The notes beneath the pieces are model-generated. The model did not search any database and had not been told where the DNA came from. It saw only the letters and a list, made by a program, of their open reading frames with translations. From Bacillus thuringiensis (lineage in GTDB: Bacteria > Bacillota > Bacilli > Bacillales > Bacillaceae_G), in contig NZ_CP012101.1 of the NCBI RefSeq assembly GCF_001182785.1, positions 1 through 64,000 of the forward strand: a DNA stretch of 64,000 nucleotides, in the 5' to 3' direction. A program made the position numbers and the translations under genes. Shown here piece after piece: positions 46,693-55,551 of this stretch. Each line of letters begins with the position of its first letter. The first letter of the stretch is position 1.

Positions 46693-47502
46693 GGTTCTGT
46701 TGCAAAGTTTTCTAAACGAAATTAAAATGTAAGAAAAATGATTCGAGGAGCATGATGCATGAGATATTTTAAAGGAAAACAGTTCAAGAAAGATATTATT
46801 TTGGTAGCCGTCGGCTACTACTGTCGTTTTTCTTTAAGTTATCGAGATGTATCTGAACTTTTGAGAGAACGTGGAATATCGGTTCATCCTACAACCATTA
46901 TGCGTTGGGTGCATGAATATGGCAATTTGATCTATCAAATTTGGAAGAAGAAAAATAAATCAGCACATTTCGCATGGCATTTAGATGAAACCTACATCAA
47001 AGTCAAAGGAGAGTGGTGTTATCTTTATCGTGCGATTGATCGAAAAGGATACACCTTGGATATTCAACTTCGTAAAACAAGGGAACATCAAGCCGCTTAT
47101 ATGTTTATGAAAAGGTTAGTGAAAGCTTTTGGAGAACCAACAGTTCTCACAACAGACAAGGCTCCAGCTCTACTTTGTGCGCTCAAAAAACTGAAAAATA
47201 ATGGTTTTTATGTGCATACGAAACATTGTACTGTTAAGCATTTCAATAATCTCATCGAACAAGATCATAGACATATCAAGCGACGTTTTGTCAAATCCGC
47301 AGGATTTCAAAACCTCCGCCATGCTTCACGTACAATCAAAGGAATCGAAACCATTCATGCCCTTTACAAACGAAGGCGAAGTTTTTCACAAGACTTCGCC
47401 TTTTCGGCATACCAGGAATTACAACAGTTAATGATGATGGCTTAAATTCTATCCCTAATGTATCGACCTATGTATACTTTTTTTAAACTTTGCAGCAGAA
47501 CC
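46693..47502 (+). mobile_element. IS240: IS240 (IS6 family), complete copy, 810 bp
   Basis: Ends GGTTCTGTTGCAAAGTTTTC at 46693 and AAACTTTGCAGCAGAACC to 47502, with one intact transposase. The flanking 8-mers do not match, so no target duplication is visible. It is the only full IS240 in the window and the likely trans-acting source for the IS240 deletion derivatives. Confidence 0.92.
46759..47445 (+). CDS. IS240 transposase
   Basis: 228 residues from ATG 46759. Helix-turn-helix SLSYRDVSELLRERGISVHP, DDE core with WHLDETYIKVKGEWCYLYRA, LTTDKAPALL and FNNLIEQDHRHIKRRFVKSA. C-terminus RTIKGIETIHALYKRRRSF. Normal IS6 length and all catalytic residues present; probably active. Confidence 0.95.
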   Translation: MRYFKGKQFKKDIILVAVGYYCRFSLSYRDVSELLRERGISVHPTTIMRWVHEYGNLIYQIWKKKNKSAHFAWHLDETYIKVKGEWCYLYRAIDRKGYTLDIQLRKTREHQAAYMFMKRLVKAFGEPTVLTTDKAPALLCALKKLKNNGFYVHTKHCTVKHFNNLIEQDHRHIKRRFVKSAGFQNLRHASRTIKGIETIHALYKRRRSFSQDFAFSAYQELQQLMMMA

Positions 47503-47631
47503 CGGATGTTTATATCTGTAATTTTGTAATGTATGATATCAAAAAGTGAAGTAATAAGTTTTATCAATACTTGACAAGTTAAAAAATAGTGGATATGCTT
47601 TAACACGAAACGAACAAAAAATTTAAAATAT

Positions 47632-47815
47632 TAATAACCTGTTAGGTGAGGCTCCTATACAAACACAGGCTATTGCCCAAAAATATCGAAAGATGCCAAT
47701 GGGTAGAACAGGAATTGTCGGATTAAGGCTCTTCTTAAGATAGCTAAGTGATGAATGATTCATTCATCCTTTACGTTGTATAGTGCCAAAACTCAACTAG
47801 GGGGAATGAGCTTTA
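47632..47815 (+). promoter_or_regulatory. M-box (ykoK leader) magnesium riboswitch
   Basis: The conserved core is read directly: gttaggtgaggctcctatac (47641-47660), acaggctattgcccaaaaat, atgccaatgggtagaacagg and gttgtatagtgccaaaactc. This order is the M-box aptamer. With ample Mg2+ the known mechanism favours the terminator at 47840-47876 and turns off the transporter genes. It lies ahead of mgtE and begins about 130 bp after IS240. Confidence 0.9.
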
Positions 47816-47839
47816 TTTAGCTATGTCTTTTTTAAATCT

Positions 47840-47876
47840 ACCTCCTTTAGTTGAATCACTAGAGGAGGTTTTTTAT
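47840..47876 (+). terminator. Riboswitch expression-platform terminator
   Basis: acctcctttagt/actagaggaggt stem followed by TTTTTTA, directly after the M-box aptamer. Confidence 0.85.
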
Positions 47877-47925
47877 ATACAAAATTTTATTTGTAATAAG
47901 TCTCTTATAAAAGGGGGGAAAACTA

Positions 47926-48009
47926 ATGATTGATGATATTGATCCCATATTTATTAAGAAATATGTTTTCCCTGAAGTGGGAAATGATAACAAGTACCAT
48001 TGTCCTTAA
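47926..48009 (+). CDS. 27-residue leader ORF between the M-box and mgtE
   Basis: ATG 47926 stands behind a very strong site (aaggggggaaaacta) and encodes MIDDIDPIFIKKYVFPEVGN plus seven residues. Its stop TAA (48007-48009) overlaps the mgtE ribosome-binding site (taaggagg), which suggests translational coupling or a leader peptide. It might be a chance ORF, but the ribosome-binding site is better than most in the window. Confidence 0.5.
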   Translation: MIDDIDPIFIKKYVFPEVGNDNKYHCP

Positions 48010-48021
48010 GGAGGATTTACG

Positions 48022-49350
48022 ATGAAAAAATGTTTAAAACAATTATTAACGACAAAAGACATACACTTAGTGCAGGAGCTTATAAAAAACCAATCCTATG
48101 ATATTGCAATGGAAATGAAAGGTTTTCAACATAAAGATCAGATATCTTTAATGAAATGTTTTCCTACTGAAAAAGGTGCGAAAATTCTCAGTTACCTTAC
48201 ACCAGAGGAGCAATATAATATTTGTACCAATTTGCCTGTGGATAAAGGAGAAGAGCTATTAGCTAGGCAATCTATTGATGACCTTGTTGATGTAATTCTT
48301 TCAATTCATCCACTTCAGGCTGAAAAACTTATACAACTTTTGTCTGAAGAATCTCAACAAAGAATTAGAAGTCTGCTGGTTTTTCAATCTGGAACAGCAG
48401 GCAGTTTGATGACAATTGACTATATTGCTGCTAGGGAAAATTGGAAAGTAAAAGATACGCTGTCGCATATTAGAAAAATTGGGGCAGGGGTTGAATCAAT
48501 TTCGTATATTTATGTTCTGGATACACGTGGTCAGCTTAATGGAATTGTTTCTATTCGTGAATTATTGCTAGCTTCCGATGATAAGACTTTATCATCGATA
48601 ATGGCATCAGATGTTATTTCAGTTTCAGTGAGCCTAGACCAACAGGAAGCCGTACAAAAACTAATGGATTATGATTTATCCGCTATACCTGTAACAACGA
48701 TGGATAATCGGATGATAGGTATTATAACCTTCGATGATGCAATGGATGTTTTCGAAGAAGAAGCAACTGAAGATATTCAAAAATTAGGTGGGAGCACCCC
48801 CTTAGATAAGCCATATTTCGAAACCTCTATTTGGCAAATATACCGTAAACGTATAGGTTGGTTATTACTTCTGTTTGTAGCAGAAGCATATACTGGTTCT
48901 GTACTTCGACATTATGAAGAAACATTGACTCATGTAGTTGCACTGGCTTTCTTTATTCCGTTGTTAATTGGAACTGGTGGAAATACAGGTACACAGGTCG
49001 TAACTACATTGGTTCGAGCTGTAGCTCTAAATGAGGTAAAATTTAAAGATATATTTCGTGTTATGAAAAAAGAAGCATTAGTAGGCCTTTTACTAGGGCT
49101 TACATTAGCCGTGGCAGCATTAATTCGTGCGTACACTTTAGGAGTAGGTACAGAAGTCGCGCAAGTTGTAGCTATTACTGGATTGTTCATTGTTATTTGG
49201 TCGTCCATTGTTTCATCTGTATTACCCTTGATTTTAAATAAGTTAAAGTTGGATCCAGCTGTTATCTCAGGTCCGTTCATAACGACATTAGTCGATGGAA
49301 CGGGGTTAATTCTGTACTTTACCATTGCAAAAATGTTACTAGGGTTATAA
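48022..49350 (+). CDS. mgtE: Magnesium transporter MgtE
   Basis: 442 residues, ATG 48022 after aaggaggat. Residues 10-125 form the MgtE N domain (ILSYLTPEEQYNICTNLPVD). Residues 130-255 are two CBS domains that sense Mg2+ (GIVSIRELLLAS, AIPVTTMDNRMIGIITFDDA). From 275 there are about five membrane helices with FFIPLLIGTGGNTGTQVVTT, the pore motif region. It is a channel-like Mg2+ importer of the plasma membrane, under the M-box. A chromosomal copy is expected too. Confidence 0.95.
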   Translation: MKKCLKQLLTTKDIHLVQELIKNQSYDIAMEMKGFQHKDQISLMKCFPTEKGAKILSYLTPEEQYNICTNLPVDKGEELLARQSIDDLVDVILSIHPLQAEKLIQLLSEESQQRIRSLLVFQSGTAGSLMTIDYIAARENWKVKDTLSHIRKIGAGVESISYIYVLDTRGQLNGIVSIRELLLASDDKTLSSIMASDVISVSVSLDQQEAVQKLMDYDLSAIPVTTMDNRMIGIITFDDAMDVFEEEATEDIQKLGGSTPLDKPYFETSIWQIYRKRIGWLLLLFVAEAYTGSVLRHYEETLTHVVALAFFIPLLIGTGGNTGTQVVTTLVRAVALNEVKFKDIFRVMKKEALVGLLLGLTLAVAALIRAYTLGVGTEVAQVVAITGLFIVIWSSIVSSVLPLILNKLKLDPAVISGPFITTLVDGTGLILYFTIAKMLLGL

Positions 49351-49440
49351 GAAATTTATATTAAGTTTTCTATACCTAAGTTCGTTCCCGCAAAGTTTGT
49401 AGACAAACTCGTTGGAAGTATAGAGAAAGAGAGAATAGAA

Positions 49441-49599
49441 ATGAAAATAGTATTCAAGTTATTGGAATATCCGTTGGTGTTTTCGCTTATCATTACAATT
49501 GTATTTGGAATTTTGATGATGTATAGTGCTAGCTCAATTGTTGCGGTTAAAAATTATGGCTATAGTAGTTTTTGGTTGCTAATAAGAGGGAACTTATAA
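49441..49599 (+). pseudogene. FtsW/RodA/SpoVE N-terminal stub
   Basis: 52 codons from ATG 49441 (gagaaagagagaatagaa upstream): EYPLVFSLIITIVFGILMMY, then SASSIVAVKNYGYSSFW. This is the first membrane helix and SSS motif of FtsW/SpoVE lipid II polymerases. A normal protein has ~400 residues, so this is a truncated relic. 49600-49740 has no other feature. Confidence 0.7.
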
Positions 49600-49748
49600 A
49601 TAAAAATTACTGATTATGGTGAAAATAATACTATTTAAGTGCTATTGAACTTCTAAAAATTTGAAAATTGAGATTTATTATAAAGATGTAGTTTTAAAAT
49701 TATTTTTTAAAAACAGGGGGATTCTATTTATTAGGATAGGGGGTAAAT

Positions 49749-52439
49749 TTGTTGAGATCTAATAAAAAATATTTTTATAATCAGGAAATATTAAGCAAAA
49801 ATTATAAAATGCTAATTGAAATTGCAAAAAGTGATGTTGAATCAACGTTAGATTTTTTTAAAACAACGTCTCAAGGGCTGTCTTACGAGGAAGCTACTAA
49901 GAGGCTTGAAGTGTATGGAGAAAATAAAGTAGTTTCTCAAAAAAGAATAAAATGGTATATAACATTATTTAATTCTTTTAGAAGTCCGTTTATTTCTCTT
50001 CTAATTATATTAGGGATGTTATCTTTTTTTACCAATGATATAAAAGGTACTATTATTGTGGGAATCATGGTGACGTTAAGCGTATTAATTCGGTTCATAC
50101 AAGAAATTCATTCTCAGAAGTCTATAGAAAGATTAAAAAATCTTGTATATGAAAAGGTAACTGTTCTCAGGAAGGGAAATATTCCTTATAAAGAAAATAA
50201 GAGAACTTTATTGGAGGAAAGTGGAAAGGTACAAATTGGTCTTGAGGATCTTGTACCAGGGGATATTATAGAATTATCTGCTGGAAATATTGTGCCTGCA
50301 GATGTACGAATTATCTCATCAGAAAATTTACTGGTAAATCAATCATCCCTAACAGGAGAAGCATTGCCCGTTGAAAAATCAAATCAGTATTTCCATATGT
50401 ACAAAAAACGTAAAATTAGAAAAATCCAAAATCTAATTGAATTAGAAAATCTCTGTTTTATGGGAACTCATATTATAAGTGGTACAGCAAAAGTAATAGT
50501 TGTAGGTACTGGAACAGATACTTACTTTGGTTCAATAGCAAAGAATCAGGTTAAGCTGAACAAGAAATCTGATTCTAAATTCGATAAAGGGGTAAGCAAA
50601 GTTAGTTGGCTATTAATTAAATTTATGATCATCATGCCTCCTATTGTCATGATAATCCATGGGGGTATTAATGGGAATTGGTATGAGGCTTTTTTATTTG
50701 CAATTGCTATAGCAATTGGACTCACTCCAGAAATGCTTCCAATGATTGTAACAGCTAATTTAGCTAAAGGCTCTATTAATATGAGTAAAAAAAAGGTACT
50801 GGTAAAACAACTATCTTCTATTCATAATCTTGGAGCTATGGATATTCTCTGTACTGACAAAACAGGCACGTTGACAGAAAATAAGATGGATTTGGTACGC
50901 CATACAGATACAAATGGAGAGAAGTCGGATGAGGTTTTAAGATTAGCGTATATAAATAGTTACTTCCATACAAATTATAAAAATGAAATTGATTTATCAG
51001 TTATACGTTATGTAAAAGATAGTAGTAAATATGATCTGTCTCAACACTCCAAAATAGATGAATGTCTATTTGATTTTGATAGAAGAAGAGTTTCAGTTGT
51101 TATAGAAAAAAAAGCTAACGAACGAATAATGCTTTGTAAAGGTGCAGTTAGAGAAGTTGTATCAATTTGTAGTTTTATAAAAGAAAATAATAAGATAATT
51201 CCTATTACAGATGAAATCCAGCGTAGAAATAAACATCTAATTGAACTCTGGCAAGAGCAGGGGATGCGAGTTGTTGCAGTTGCATATAAGCAATTAAATA
51301 ATGATAAAGTGGGAAGTTATTCTATAAATGATGAATTAGATATGATACTCGTTGGATATGTAGGTTTTTTAAATCCACCCAAACAATCGGCTATCGCTGC
51401 ACTTCATACTCTACAAAAGAAAGGAGTACAAGTGAAAATTTTAACAGGTGATAACGAGTCCGTGACAAGAAATGTATGTAGGAAAATGGGCTTGTATATA
51501 GGAGAACCAGTACTGGGTTATGAAATTGATAGTCTTCCTGATAAGGTATTAGGAAAACTTGCAAGTAAAACAAGTGTGTTCGCAAAACTAAATCCTAGTC
51601 AAAAATTCCGTATTATAAAGGCACTTCAAATGAATGGTCATACAGTTGGGTTTATGGGGGATGGAATTAACGATGTGTTTGCCTTAAAACAGTCTGACGT
51701 TGGTGTATCTATCCATACAGCAGATGATATTGTTAAAGAGAGTTCAGATATTATACTTATAGAAAAAGACTTACATGTTTTAGAAGATGCTATAGTGGAA
51801 GGACGGACAACGTTTGGAAATATACTGAAGTATATTAAGATGACAGCAAGTTCAAATTTTGGAAATGTATTAAGTTTATTAATTGCTAGTGCATTTCTTC
51901 CTTTTCTTCCAATGCTACCAATTCAAATATTATGTCAAAACTTACTATATAATCTATCCCAACTTTCAATTCCGTGGGATAAAGTAGACAATGAATTTTT
52001 AGTAAAACCAAGAAGTTGGGATACAAAAGATTTATTTCGTTTTATTATTTTTATTGGGCCGGTAAGTAGTGTTTTTGATATAATCATTTTTATCGTAATG
52101 TGGAATGTATTTGGTGCAAATATTCCTGAGATGCAATCCTTATTCCAAACGGGTTGGTTCGTAGTAGGGTTATTAACACAATTATTAATTGTGCATATGA
52201 TTCGTACTCAACATATCCCTTTCCTACAAAGTACGGCTGCTAGGCCAGTTTTGATACTTACAGGCTTAGTTATGTTTATAGGGATTTCCCTTCCATTTAC
52301 CAGTTTAAGTAATCAAATTGGTTTAACTCCACTTCCATTTTATTATTTTCTGTGGTTATTGGGAATTTTAACAATGTATGCTCTAGTTACTCAATTTATA
52401 AAGAGAATATACATTAGGAAGTTTAATCGGTGGCTATAA
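49749..52439 (+). CDS. mgtA: Mg2+-importing P-type ATPase (MgtA/MgtB type)
   Basis: 896 residues. Start TTG 49749 behind agggggtaaat. Cation-ATPase N-domain ~20-90, actuator TGEALPVEKS (~200-210), membrane segment with IAIGLTPEMLPMIVTANLAK typical for class P3B, and phosphorylation motif CTDKTGTLTE (Asp ~371). Later are KILTGDNESV and MGDGINDVFALKQSDVGVSI. The hinge reads NDVFALK where MgtA usually has NDAPALR, a notable change. Ends in a six-helix membrane domain. Drives Mg2+ uptake. It follows the mgtE locus by 400 bp and may share M-box control only if transcription reads through. Confidence 0.93.
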   Translation: MLRSNKKYFYNQEILSKNYKMLIEIAKSDVESTLDFFKTTSQGLSYEEATKRLEVYGENKVVSQKRIKWYITLFNSFRSPFISLLIILGMLSFFTNDIKGTIIVGIMVTLSVLIRFIQEIHSQKSIERLKNLVYEKVTVLRKGNIPYKENKRTLLEESGKVQIGLEDLVPGDIIELSAGNIVPADVRIISSENLLVNQSSLTGEALPVEKSNQYFHMYKKRKIRKIQNLIELENLCFMGTHIISGTAKVIVVGTGTDTYFGSIAKNQVKLNKKSDSKFDKGVSKVSWLLIKFMIIMPPIVMIIHGGINGNWYEAFLFAIAIAIGLTPEMLPMIVTANLAKGSINMSKKKVLVKQLSSIHNLGAMDILCTDKTGTLTENKMDLVRHTDTNGEKSDEVLRLAYINSYFHTNYKNEIDLSVIRYVKDSSKYDLSQHSKIDECLFDFDRRRVSVVIEKKANERIMLCKGAVREVVSICSFIKENNKIIPITDEIQRRNKHLIELWQEQGMRVVAVAYKQLNNDKVGSYSINDELDMILVGYVGFLNPPKQSAIAALHTLQKKGVQVKILTGDNESVTRNVCRKMGLYIGEPVLGYEIDSLPDKVLGKLASKTSVFAKLNPSQKFRIIKALQMNGHTVGFMGDGINDVFALKQSDVGVSIHTADDIVKESSDIILIEKDLHVLEDAIVEGRTTFGNILKYIKMTASSNFGNVLSLLIASAFLPFLPMLPIQILCQNLLYNLSQLSIPWDKVDNEFLVKPRSWDTKDLFRFIIFIGPVSSVFDIIIFIVMWNVFGANIPEMQSLFQTGWFVVGLLTQLLIVHMIRTQHIPFLQSTAARPVLILTGLVMFIGISLPFTSLSNQIGLTPLPFYYFLWLLGILTMYALVTQFIKRIYIRKFNRWL

Positions 52440-52572
52440 AACTAAAAAAGTCAATCAAAAACAAGTGTTACTAAATACTACATCTTTTATGGAAAAAGAG
52501 TTAAAGGTTAATTCTAATAGGGGTCAAAACTTAGAAGTTGTAATTATTATGTAAACAATTTAAAGGAATTAT

Positions 52573-52612
52573 AAAAATCAAATTTCTCAGAATATAGAAA
52601 TTTGATTTTTAT
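52573..52612. terminator. Terminator after mgtA, bidirectional
   Basis: aaaatcaaatttct/agaaatttgatttt is a 14-bp perfect stem followed by a T run. It also lies just downstream of the convergent gene 52639-52989. Confidence 0.8.
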
Positions 52613-52638
52613 TGACAAGATTTAATTGTAGAGTCTGT

Positions 52639-52989
52639 TTAGTCGTTGATTATTTTATCCCGAATTATCTGTATAAATTCGCTAAGATTTTTGCTTTGAA
52701 TATTTCTGATGCCCACTCTTTCGTTTTTATTCCAAAAAAGTATACTGGGTACACTAAATAAATTCTTTTTTTCCTTCAGTTTTGATATATTTTCATAAAA
52801 ATATTCATTAACCCATGGATCACCAACTAAATCAGGACCGTAAAAAAATAATCTTTTATTTGTAGCAATTAATACTCCAGGGCGTACAGGATGCCTAAAT
52901 TCAAAAACGTCTAAAAATCCATGTAAAAAATCTAGAACTTTTTCATCTGAAGATAATATTGTCTGGGCTTGGTCTAAAATATTTTGCAT
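52639..52989 (-). CDS. YokE-like PH-domain protein
   Basis: 116 residues from ATG 52989 (taaaggagtcctac upstream). The residues VLIATNKRLFFYGPDLVG are the typical strand pair of bacterial PH-like (YokE) domains, followed by a basic stretch and a final helix (LSEFIQIIRDKIIND). Cytosolic, function unknown; such domains often follow or sense stress or membrane events. Confidence 0.7.
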   Translation of the reverse strand: MQNILDQAQTILSSDEKVLDFLHGFLDVFEFRHPVRPGVLIATNKRLFFYGPDLVGDPWVNEYFYENISKLKEKKNLFSVPSILFWNKNERVGIRNIQSKNLSEFIQIIRDKIIND

Positions 52990-53812
52990 TGTAGGACTCC
53001 TTTATTATCTAATATAAATTGATTATATCGGAAAATTTATAGGATTTAAATTAATTATCCATAATATGAAATTTTGTATTTTTTGAATATTTTTAACAAA
53101 AACAATTGATTGAATATTCGTCATAATTACATAATTCGAAATTAATCAATGAATAAATAGACTCTACAATTTAAAGTTAACGAAGAGGTCAATTTAGTTA
53201 TTCAAAAAATAGTTCAATAACTATATGAAAATTTGTTGTGGTAAAAATCCTTGTTATTGTAGTAAATATGTTCATCTATCCTGTCCTTTTTACCTTATAA
53301 AATGTATGACATTATATTCAATCTTATAAATATAGGATTTCATTACTATTTCCTTGACTTTTAATAAAACGATAGGGTTTATTTGCTATGTGTATTATTA
53401 AGAGTATGCTTCTATTTTAGGAATGCTTTACCCCACAAAATGAAAGTACACTTTGTTTCCATTCTTAAGTTGATAGATGTGTGGTGCCCCCCTGTAAGAA
53501 CGTAATTGTATTGTAGAAAAATAAAATAGAAGGATTACTTACCTTTAGTAAATATGAGAACTTTATATTATTTACGATTATGCAATATCAGACCTCAGAT
53601 ATACATTCGTTAAGTTGTACATTAGGATATATAATAATCACGCAAACTCCAGATGAACTCCACACTCGAATAGAAAATCCATTATATAATAACTATAGAA
53701 TTTATTAATGTTACATTAATTTTTATCTATTGAGATATATAAAGTATAAAATTTTAATACGGAATACTAGGGTAAATAACTTCTTATAAGAAAGTAAAAA
53801 AGGAGAATAGCT
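52990..53812. other. Intergenic region without recognised gene
   Basis: 820 bp of AT-rich DNA. At 53464-53480 the sequence ttaagttgatagatgtg partly resembles an IS231 terminal repeat (ttaagttgatgggcatg), which may be a relic or chance. No supported ORF. The promoter of the PagR-like gene should lie near 53700-53800. Confidence 0.5.
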
Positions 53813-54106
53813 ATGACAAGCACCGTACTGGAATCAAAAAAAACTAATATTACTGAAGAAGATGTTGAAATTTTAAAAATAATGGCGCATCCAATTCGTT
53901 TACGTATTGTAAACGAGCTAAGCAAACATAATACTTTTAATGTTTCACAGCTAACAAAAATTTTAGAGATACCCCAATCATCTGTTTCACAACATTTATC
54001 GAAAATGAAGGGTAAAGTACTAAAAGCTGAACGTAAAGGCTTAGAAATTTATTATTCCATTCGTAATAACAAAGCAACTCAAATTGTCGGCATACTTGGA
54101 TATTAA
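53813..54106 (+). CDS. PagR-like ArsR-family transcriptional repressor
   Basis: 97 residues, ATG 53813 after aaaaggagaa. Winged helix with IMAHPIRLRIVNELSKHNTF and LEIPQSSVSQHLSKMKGKVL (recognition helix), ending KGLEIYYSIRNN. No metal-binding Cys motif of the classical ArsR sensors. Strong resemblance to PagR of B. anthracis pXO1, which controls toxin and virulence genes. By analogy it may regulate plasmid or chromosomal surface genes; targets are unknown. Confidence 0.85.
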   Translation: MTSTVLESKKTNITEEDVEILKIMAHPIRLRIVNELSKHNTFNVSQLTKILEIPQSSVSQHLSKMKGKVLKAERKGLEIYYSIRNNKATQIVGILGY

Positions 54107-54342
54107 GCCATATATACAATTGCGTAAAGATAGAGTAGTACCTGAAAAGGGTGCTACTCTTTTTGGACTCTATAAACACAACATGACAAATGTTACTTTT
54201 CCATAAAAGAACAAGAACAAACTAGGAATTTAGGAATTATGTTTTCCTACATCGAATTTAAATGTACATGTCACTTAAAATAGATGCCAGACACCTGGAT
54301 GTACATAGCTAAAAGCAACTCATCAAAAGCTGGAGGGGTACA

Positions 54343-54621
54343 ATGTCTTATAAAACGATTCATACCGATTTTCGAAATGACTATACAAATGCTCGAGATG
54401 CCTTGTTAAATGAAGGGATCGTTGAAATTGGCCATGTCCAATATGAAAGTCAAAAAGGACTAATCATACGTCCTGCTTACGAAATAGAAGGAGCAATTTA
54501 TTTTTTCTCGAGAATGAAATCATTGGGAAATACGATATACAGTGTACACTTACGCCCTTTTAATGAGCTAAAAGAGGCGGATTACATTCCACTAGAAGAA
54601 AAATCTTGTATCATTGTGTAA
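54343..54621 (+). CDS. Small hypothetical protein
   Basis: 92 residues, ATG 54343 after gctggagggg. Mixed alpha/beta (TIHTDFRNDYTNARDALLNE, RPAYEIEGAIYFFSRMKSLG) with an acidic end. Family not recognised. It is coupled with the following 42-residue gene (38 bp downstream) and looks like a typical small plasmid gene. Confidence 0.7.
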   Translation: MSYKTIHTDFRNDYTNARDALLNEGIVEIGHVQYESQKGLIIRPAYEIEGAIYFFSRMKSLGNTIYSVHLRPFNELKEADYIPLEEKSCIIV

Positions 54622-54659
54622 ATGATATATATAGCTATCAGCTAGAAAGAGGGGGAGAG

Positions 54660-54788
54660 ATGGATCAAGATGAGCAGTATTATATTTTACAAAAACGTGT
54701 AAGTTTGCAAACATACTTAGATTCCTTAAATCCGAACGTTTTTGACAACTACAACAAAGAACGAAGTATGAACGAGCTGCAAAATTAA
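54660..54788 (+). CDS. 42-residue hypothetical protein
   Basis: ATG 54660 stands behind gagggggaga. Encodes MDQDEQYYILQKRVSLQTYL plus 22 residues, acidic and helical. Too short for family assignment. The good ribosome-binding site and spacing to the previous gene support it as real. Confidence 0.55.
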   Translation: MDQDEQYYILQKRVSLQTYLDSLNPNVFDNYNKERSMNELQN

Positions 54789-54988
54789 AGCCTCAGTTGA
54801 TAACATAAAACTGGTTTTGGTAAAATACTACCTAATCAGTATTCAGAAGGGAAGTAGCATGTATCTTGAGATAATGACCTCAAAAGAATATCAAAAATAT
54901 TAGATACGTAAACTACATGATATATCAATTTAATTCTTTATATATAAGAAATACAATGTGAAATACTTGTACAAATATCAAAATTCCG

Positions 54989-55044
54989 TCTCATATCTCA
55001 AAACTCAAGAATACTTTTTATTTTGAGATATGAGAATTTTTTTT
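54989..55044 (+). terminator. 15-bp perfect stem terminator
   Basis: tctcatatctcaaaa (54989-55003) pairs with ttttgagatatgaga (55021-55035), followed by eight T. Ends the small operon at 54343-54788 or blocks transcription toward the graspetide operon. Confidence 0.8.
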
Positions 55045-55163
55045 AATAGATTACTAAAAGTGTAGAGCTTAGCCTGATACATAGATAACTCTCGTGATAA
55101 GCGAAACATACTGTATTAACTCATATAATATGTAATATCTATTTGGGCTTATTACTGTTTAAT

Positions 55164-55215
55164 TTTCGTCTCAATAACATAACATTACTTTTTAATTTGA
55201 GACGAAATATTTTCG
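55164..55215. terminator. Second long hairpin
   Basis: tttcgtctcaa (55164-55174) pairs with ttgagacgaaa (55197-55207) around a 22-nt loop, followed by tattttcg. Weaker T tail than the previous hairpin. The sequence between 55216 and 55509 holds nothing recognised. Confidence 0.55.
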
Positions 55216-55509
55216 TTTTAAATGACTACCTATAATAAAGGTTATGTAAACTAACTGAAAGTAAGTTGATATTATAGCTCTTATATCCTCTTTTTTGTCT
55301 GGCAACACAAACTTGGAAACTTTTTTATACTTGTGGGTAAAATACGCGATATGTTAAATAATATTTAATGATTCAGCACTATCCTTTAAATTTAATATGT
55401 TTTTTGATATATAGATTGGTGATTTTCTCTCATATATTAAGCGGTTAGTTTAAGATAGATTTCTAAAATTCTATTTAACATTAAGGAATGTCGAAGTAAT
55501 AAATAGTAA

Positions 55510-55551
55510 AACAATAAAACACACACTTTTAAAAGTGTGTGTTTTATTGTT
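55510..55551. terminator. 42-bp perfect palindrome overlapping the graspetide precursor stop
   Basis: aacaataaaacacacacttt is followed by its exact complement. The arm reaches into the stop codon of the precursor gene (55552-55550). Functions as bidirectional terminator for the operon; T-rich on both outer sides. Confidence 0.85.

Noticed and set aside
46685..47510. 8-bp target duplication for IS240
   Set aside because: The 8-mers on both sides of the element do not match.
53464..53480. IS231-like end ttaagttgatagatgtg
   Set aside because: Only 13 of 17 bases fit and no transposase sequence is attached; possibly chance.
52990..53812. Possible replication origin in a long gene-free AT-rich stretch
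   Set aside because: No iterons, DnaA boxes or rep gene were seen; base composition alone is not evidence.
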